NCBI RefSeq assembly: GCF_000169175.1
Contig: NZ_AAWS01000016.1
Coordinates: 1 to 64,000 of the forward strand
DNA from: Microscilla marina ATCC 23134
Lineage (GTDB): Bacteria > Bacteroidota > Bacteroidia > Cytophagales > Microscillaceae
DNA length: 64,000 nt
Direction of reading: 5' to 3'
The position numbers and the translations under genes were made by a program. The number at the start of each line of letters is the position of its first letter. The stretch's first letter is position 1. The notes below the pieces were generated by a model. It was not told where the DNA came from. It saw nothing but the letters and a program-made list of their open reading frames with translations, and did no database searches. Shown here in pieces: positions 60,068-64,000 of this stretch.

Positions 60068-60955
60068 TTACCCCACGATCGCTCCAACTGCCCGGTTAGC
60101 TTTGGGCAACGCCACATAGTACATGCGGAAGCCTACTTCGTGTTGGCGCAAACGAGGGTTGTTTTCAGAGCGCTGCCAGTACATTTTTACTTCGCGGTCG
60201 CGTGCCTTAAACATCTCAGAATTTACAAAACCCACGCTGGCAATGCGGTCGGTGCCAGGGTTGTATAAGCTGCCAAAAGCTTTCTTGATGCCAGTGGCGG
60301 CATAATAAGGCAAAGAGGTGTATTCGCCGATCATAAAGCCATACAAACGCAGGGGTTGCCCTTCTCTAATATTTGCGTATTGGTCACGAAAGCTTTCGTG
60401 GGTAGTAATCAAATCCTGGATGTGGGCAGGCGAAAGAATCAATTCCCTGCCTTGCTTGGGTACATTGTTATCATCCCAGCGTCGCTTGAGATGAGCCACA
60501 TCACCAGGCACCATACGGTTACGGGTAATCCCATCTTCGCTTACGGCTTCGCCACTGGTAACAATCACCGGAGTGCGCGCGGTATTACTTGCCGGGGCAA
60601 AAGCGTGAATGGCTTTGTCGCCCGTTGCCTCGCGCATTGATTCGGTGTGTTTGGTGGTGGTTTCGCCCATTTTATCAATCGAAATGGCGTACAGGGTATC
60701 GTCCGACACCGAGGTGTTTTCGGTGTCAAACTTGTCCAGGCTAATAGCCACATCCGAGTCTACATCGTTTACCGTGGCAATGGGGTAAGTACTGTTATTG
60801 ATGAGCACCTTGGGGTCAGCCCCCAATTCGGTGAGGTGAATCACTTTGTTATTGACCAGATCGCTGCGATCTGGAATGCGATTCATAAATGAAGTATCCT
60901 TTCTGAACTTGCGAATTACTTCCCCTGTCCAGATTTCCTTATGAACTCCTGCCAT
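60068..60955 (-). CDS. major capsid protein
   Basis: This 295-aa protein fits an HK97-like capsid fold in composition and layout (MAGVHKEIWTGEVIRKFRKDTSFM, DVAISLDKFDTENTSVSDDTLYAISIDKM, PVIVTSGEAVSEDGI, ILSPAHIQDLITTHESFRDQY, VGFRMYYVALPKANRAVG). It lies next to the protease/scaffold gene, as in most tailed phages. The start is the ATG at 60955. No separate scaffolding gene is seen; the protease's C-terminal coil may supply that function. Confidence 0.78.
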   Translation of the reverse strand: MAGVHKEIWTGEVIRKFRKDTSFMNRIPDRSDLVNNKVIHLTELGADPKVLINNSTYPIATVNDVDSDVAISLDKFDTENTSVSDDTLYAISIDKMGETTTKHTESMREATGDKAIHAFAPASNTARTPVIVTSGEAVSEDGITRNRMVPGDVAHLKRRWDDNNVPKQGRELILSPAHIQDLITTHESFRDQYANIREGQPLRLYGFMIGEYTSLPYYAATGIKKAFGSLYNPGTDRIASVGFVNSEMFKARDREVKMYWQRSENNPRLRQHEVGFRMYYVALPKANRAVGAIVG

Positions 60956-61082
60956 GATTTTTTTTAATATTTAGTGTAAGTGTTTTGAAATAATCGGAAG
61001 TCTGATAAAGCTCCTGACTCCCGACTACTGACTAAAAAACTATACTAGGATTAAAGTGATTTTAGGATTTATAGGATTAGCT

Positions 61083-61118
61083 GAAGCTGAGCTCAGCACA
61101 GCAAAGCTGTAGCTTCGG
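61083..61118. promoter_or_regulatory. hairpin in the capsid gene leader
   Basis: GAAGCT pairs with AGCTTC around an inner hairpin ACAGC-AAA-GCTGT, and the sequence GCTGAGCTCAGC inside is a perfect 12-bp palindrome. It lies about 130 bp before the capsid start codon on the coding strand and may be a terminator, attenuator or repeat. Confidence 0.4.
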
Positions 61119-61264
61119 TTGATTAATGTTGGTATTCAGACAATTAGTCAAAGTCCATCCTCAAAACCATTTTTGTTTAAGTATAACTTAGAGCACTGGC
61201 TCAGTACCGTATTCCTTGCGGAACAGCTCTTTGTAAAGCACCGGGTTTTCGTTTTTGATCAGCA

Positions 61265-62464
61265 TCAGTTTTCCGGAAACTTGTTGGACAGTTCGCTAAA
61301 GCTTAACTCCTCAAAACCAGCATTTGCCCCGGCTTCGTTGCTGGTACCCATAGCCTTGATTTTGTTCACCAGGTTGGGGTGGGTAGGCATATCGGCAAGC
61401 GTATCGCGCACCATGTCATAGTTGTCATAGGCGTGGTTAAGCCATTTTTCCTTTTTTACCGGAGCAATTTTACCTTCTTTGATGGCATTCTCTACCAAGG
61501 CAATGGCTTCGTGTTTTTTCATTTCGGCTACCTCGTCGTGTAACCTTTTCTTTTCGTTTTCCAGGTTTTCGACATTGGTTTTGTAGCTTTCAATTTTGAG
61601 GTCAAGCGATTTAAGGCGTTTGATCTCGTTGCGAAGCCCTTCGACATGGCCAAGAATACCGTCGCGTCCGGCATCGGTGGGTAGCCCACAGGCATTGAGG
61701 ACAGCGGTCAGGTCGCCTTTATAGCCCAGCACCTCATTACGAAGTTGCTCTGCCTGTTCAGATGTTAAACTCATAGGGTGATTTGTATTTGTAGGTTCAG
61801 GTAAAAATTTTATGGGGTATTGATTGAAAATATCAAAGAGGCTTGCCACATCGTTTTCGGCGGCAGCCACCGATGTAGCCATGCTTTTCTTTCTGGGATG
61901 TTCAAATACTTCATCCACAAAGCCTTGTCGTTTTGCCTCAGCTGCACTCAGCCAGGTCGTTTGATTCATCATGGCTGATAGCGTATCCACCTTTTGTCCG
62001 GTGCGGGTAGCAAGCAGGGTCAGCAACATTTCTTTGACCTGCATCAAGGTTTCGTGTTGCCCTGCCTCGTTGGGGTCAGTGCTGTTTTTGCCCCCAATAA
62101 AAGGGTTGTGGAGCATCAATTTGGCAAAATTGCACATGCCTACTTTTTTGCCACACACTGCAATCAGCCCCGCAATGCTGAGGGCAAGCCCGTCTACATA
62201 AGTATCAATGCGCACCCCAGGGGTGGTTTGGTTGATGTTGAGAATGGCGGCACAAATAGACAAGCCATCGGTGATTTTACCACCGGGCGAGTTGATGCGT
62301 ACATTGAGGCGGCGGTACCTTCGGGCAAGCGAGTACAGTTCTTTTGCAAACCGTTGCCCGGAGATACCCTTGCCTTCGTCATCAATGCCGATTTTGTCGT
62401 AGAGCAAAATATGGGCAACCTCTCCTGCGGCGTTCCGAATGTCAAAATATTTGTATTCTTCCAT
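61265..62464 (-). CDS. ClpP-like prohead protease with C-terminal scaffold coil
   Basis: The 399-aa protein has a ClpP/S14 protease domain at residues ~10-190, with catalytic Ser about 96 (YVDGLALSIAGL), His about 119 (AKLMLHNPF) and the oxyanion region NSPGGKITDG (~58-67). The rest (210-330) is a coiled, charged region (NLENEKKRLHDEVAEMKKHE) typical of an internal scaffold. Such proteases trim capsid proteins during head maturation. It lies 309 bp from the capsid gene in the order usual for tailed phages. Confidence 0.85.
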   Translation of the reverse strand: MEEYKYFDIRNAAGEVAHILLYDKIGIDDEGKGISGQRFAKELYSLARRYRRLNVRINSPGGKITDGLSICAAILNINQTTPGVRIDTYVDGLALSIAGLIAVCGKKVGMCNFAKLMLHNPFIGGKNSTDPNEAGQHETLMQVKEMLLTLLATRTGQKVDTLSAMMNQTTWLSAAEAKRQGFVDEVFEHPRKKSMATSVAAAENDVASLFDIFNQYPIKFLPEPTNTNHPMSLTSEQAEQLRNEVLGYKGDLTAVLNACGLPTDAGRDGILGHVEGLRNEIKRLKSLDLKIESYKTNVENLENEKKRLHDEVAEMKKHEAIALVENAIKEGKIAPVKKEKWLNHAYDNYDMVRDTLADMPTHPNLVNKIKAMGTSNEAGANAGFEELSFSELSNKFPEN

Positions 62465-62474
62465 GCAGTTTCGT

Positions 62475-62753
62475 TTAGCTCAGTGCCGTGGCCGTATCGG
62501 TGTCAATGTTGTATGTAATCGGTTTCCAGGGGGCATCCCCATCTTCCTGGGCAGCAAGCGCGGCAAACTGTGAAGTGCTCACCGCAGCGAGTTGCACTGC
62601 CCCACCCGTGGCATCGGTCACCGTGGTAAGCAGCCCCGGTGCGAGTGTGCGCACATCAGGATTGCTGCCTGTGGTGTTGGTCCCATTTTTCAAGTCCAGT
62701 ATTTCGGCGCGACTGCCTGCCACGTGGCAATCGCCTGTGTATCTTAAAGCCAT
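62475..62753 (-). CDS. late protein of unknown function (92 aa)
   Basis: The ATG at 62753 is preferred. The open frame extends to 62942 but that part overlaps the next gene and has no coding character. The protein is beta-rich (MALRYTGDCHVAGSRAEIL, VTDATGGAVQLAAVSTSQF). The size and place fit a capsid decoration or head completion protein, but no family is recognised. It is 10 bp from the protease start. Confidence 0.5.
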   Translation of the reverse strand: MALRYTGDCHVAGSRAEILDLKNGTNTTGSNPDVRTLAPGLLTTVTDATGGAVQLAAVSTSQFAALAAQEDGDAPWKPITYNIDTDTATALS

Positions 62754-62910
62754 CAGTTTTTTTGCTTGTTTGGTTTGGGCAGCTATTAAGCAAGGAATGG
62801 ACAGAGTAAAAAGAGGGGTTTTATGGGAGTGTAGTTTTTTGGGGCAGGTTGGTAGATGGCAAGGTTGTAGGTAAATTTCATTCGCTAAAAAAGGGGCAAA
62901 AGCCCCTTCT

Positions 62911-63618
62911 TTACTCCACAAATAACTCCCTCGCCAAGTCATACGCCTGGGTGATATAGCCCCGGCTTTCTATCCAGGCGATGGGTGTTTTATCGGCTTT
63001 TTGGGCAAGGTGGTACAGTTGCACCTGATACCTTATAGAGAATTGACGATAAAAAGTAGCGTACACCTCCTGGGGTGGTATTCCTTTGGCGATCGCATAA
63101 GACTTGATGAGGTGGTCAAAGGCACGGCGGGTATCTACAAAAAGGGTTTGCGAAGGAGCTTTATTGATGGCCGCAAGGTAGACCTTGGCTTCTTCCCTTT
63201 CTTGTTCCAAATCGCTGATCCGTTCCTCGTGGTCAATCAGGGTTTCCACGCTTTCTTTGAGGATTTGAAGTTTGTTCTTGCCTTTGGTAAGCGCCTTCAA
63301 TCGTTTTTCGCATTCCAAAAAATACAACCTAACTTCGCGCCCCTTTTCGGTTTGGGCAAGCATGGCAAAAGACTTGGCGCAGTCAATCGTCAATTGATAG
63401 GTTTTGATCTTGCGGGTTACTTGCCTTTTACCTTCCTTTTGAACTTTAACTTCGCGGTTAAAGTTGAAATCTATCCCCTGAGTGAAGTTTTTCTGCAACA
63501 TTTGTTCGGCTTTTTGTTTGGTAGAATACCCACACCATTGCCAAAATGCCTCAAAGTCTACCGGAAATACCTGGTCGCTTTGTAAGTAAAGCGTGATCTC
63601 GTTCATTAAGTCTTTCAT
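62911..63618 (-). CDS. AntA/AntB-type antirepressor with C-terminal module shared with Rha
   Basis: The 235-aa protein has an AntA/AntB domain at residues 1-110 (FEAFWQWCGYSTKQKAEQMLQ, TIDCAKSFAMLAQTEKGREV, YFLECEKRLKAL). A coiled linker follows (LIDHEERISDLEQEREE), then a C-terminal module (LFVDTRRAFDHLIKSYAIAKG, FYRQFSIRYQVQLYHLAQKAD, KTPIAWIESRGYITQAYDLA). The C-terminal module also ends the Rha protein at 26593-27462, and relics of both parts lie at 23690-24478. Antirepressors of this family inactivate phage repressors. Its place next to virion genes is odd; it may be a cargo gene. Confidence 0.82.
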   Translation of the reverse strand: MKDLMNEITLYLQSDQVFPVDFEAFWQWCGYSTKQKAEQMLQKNFTQGIDFNFNREVKVQKEGKRQVTRKIKTYQLTIDCAKSFAMLAQTEKGREVRLYFLECEKRLKALTKGKNKLQILKESVETLIDHEERISDLEQEREEAKVYLAAINKAPSQTLFVDTRRAFDHLIKSYAIAKGIPPQEVYATFYRQFSIRYQVQLYHLAQKADKTPIAWIESRGYITQAYDLARELFVE

Positions 63619-63624
63619 TAGTTT

Positions 63625-64000
63625 TTAGTTTGATTTGTGTTGATTGATCAGTTGTTTTACTTCGTTGCCCAGCGCAGTGATTCTATAAATCTCGCTGCCA
63701 AACATTTGTAGTTGCCGGGCTTTGCGCCACAAGCTTTGCAGTTGCCCATGAAGCATCGCCAGGGTATGTGCCGGGTAATCTTTGAAGTTGGCCTGTTGCG
63801 CTTCAAGTGCTGACAACTGGTGGCAGATACTGGTGGTCTGGCGGGTAACATTCATCAAATCGGGCTGAGGTTGGGCGCGGGTGCCTGTGCCCTGCGTTTT
63901 TTTACGTTTGGCAGCCAGCCACTCCTGATACTGTTCGCCCGTTTTGGCAAAGACCAAACCCTGCCAGCCATTGGCAATCGACTTCCCGATAAGTTCCAGG
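63625..64000 (-). CDS. 3' part of a larger phage protein, truncated by the window edge
   Basis: The frame runs off the right edge in phase (LELIGKSIANGWQGLVFAK...), so the TTG at 63957 is not the start. The visible 124 residues include WQGLVFAKTGEQYQEWLAAKRKKT, which resembles the C-terminal ends of phage replication-initiator-like proteins, and a helical end (ITALGNEVKQLINQHKSN). The function is not established. Confidence 0.5.
   Translation of the reverse strand, partial: LELIGKSIANGWQGLVFAKTGEQYQEWLAAKRKKTQGTGTRAQPQPDLMNVTRQTTSICHQLSALEAQQANFKDYPAHTLAMLHGQLQSLWRKARQLQMFGSEIYRITALGNEVKQLINQHKSN

Noticed and set aside
62754-62942. N-terminal extension of the 92-aa late protein
   Set aside because: It overlaps the end of the antirepressor gene and reads as non-coding (Cys/Pro/His-rich).
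33981-64000. Defective tailocin or eCIS locus without a head
   Set aside because: Capsid and prohead protease genes are present, so a complete phage is more likely; portal and terminase may lie beyond the right edge.

Overview
The window looks like the chromosome of a marine gliding-type Bacteroidota (Cytophagales; the gene style recalls Microscilla, which is inference). The support is moderate AT richness, weak ribosome binding sites, a Bacteroidota-type tyrosine integrase, and large TPR/histidine-kinase/SpoIIE signalling proteins. No rRNA gene or complete tRNA gene is visible.

Host part (1-21.7 kb). The left edge holds the end of a RIC/hemerythrin iron-centre repair protein, a CorA-like transporter, a GNAT acetyltransferase and a decayed small gene. 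A NarL-type two-component pair follows. Then comes a leftward group of probably extracellular proteins: a PI-PLC with an N-terminal beta-rich domain, a stand-alone copy of that domain, and 1306-aa and 561-aa proteins of unknown function. A small holin-like protein and an AraC regulator follow. Next are two TPR signalling genes whose sensor halves are nearly identical in DNA but whose outputs differ (SpoIIE phosphatase versus LuxR-like HTH). The second copy carries a cluster of five one-base losses.

Mobile part (21.76 kb to the right edge). A fragment matching the 3' end of tmRNA marks the left attachment site. It is followed by an integrase, an excisionase-like protein, a graveyard of antirepressor relics (including an 87-bp tandem repeat), an intact Rha-type regulator, a RecA-like ATPase, a hairpin-rich non-coding stretch, an XRE repressor with two matching operator sites, and a membrane protein containing a 16-unit minisatellite whose unit holds a perfect 14-bp DNA palindrome. 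The rest is a leftward late region of a contractile-tailed (Mu/P2-like) prophage. From right to left it carries protease/scaffold, capsid, sheath, tube, tail chaperones with a textbook -1 frameshift site, hub (gpD), spike (gpV), gp25/gpW-like, LysM gpX, gpJ and fibre-like genes. Portal and terminase are not seen and may lie beyond the right edge.

The late region is interrupted by cargo. (i) An AT-rich restriction-modification operon has its own S24 repressor and a perfect 20-bp inverted repeat at its start. (ii) A block on the opposite strand holds the tape measure gene, a protein with an extracellular-contractile-injection-system-like domain, a large modular toxin-like protein, a probable immunity protein, a MITE, an immunity relic, an IS1634-like element and another small gene. 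(iii) A C5 cytosine methyltransferase carries a second 310-codon reading frame that itself resembles the methyltransferase-associated family. The simplest reading is a temperate myophage carrying a modular toxin/immunity cassette and its own DNA modification genes.
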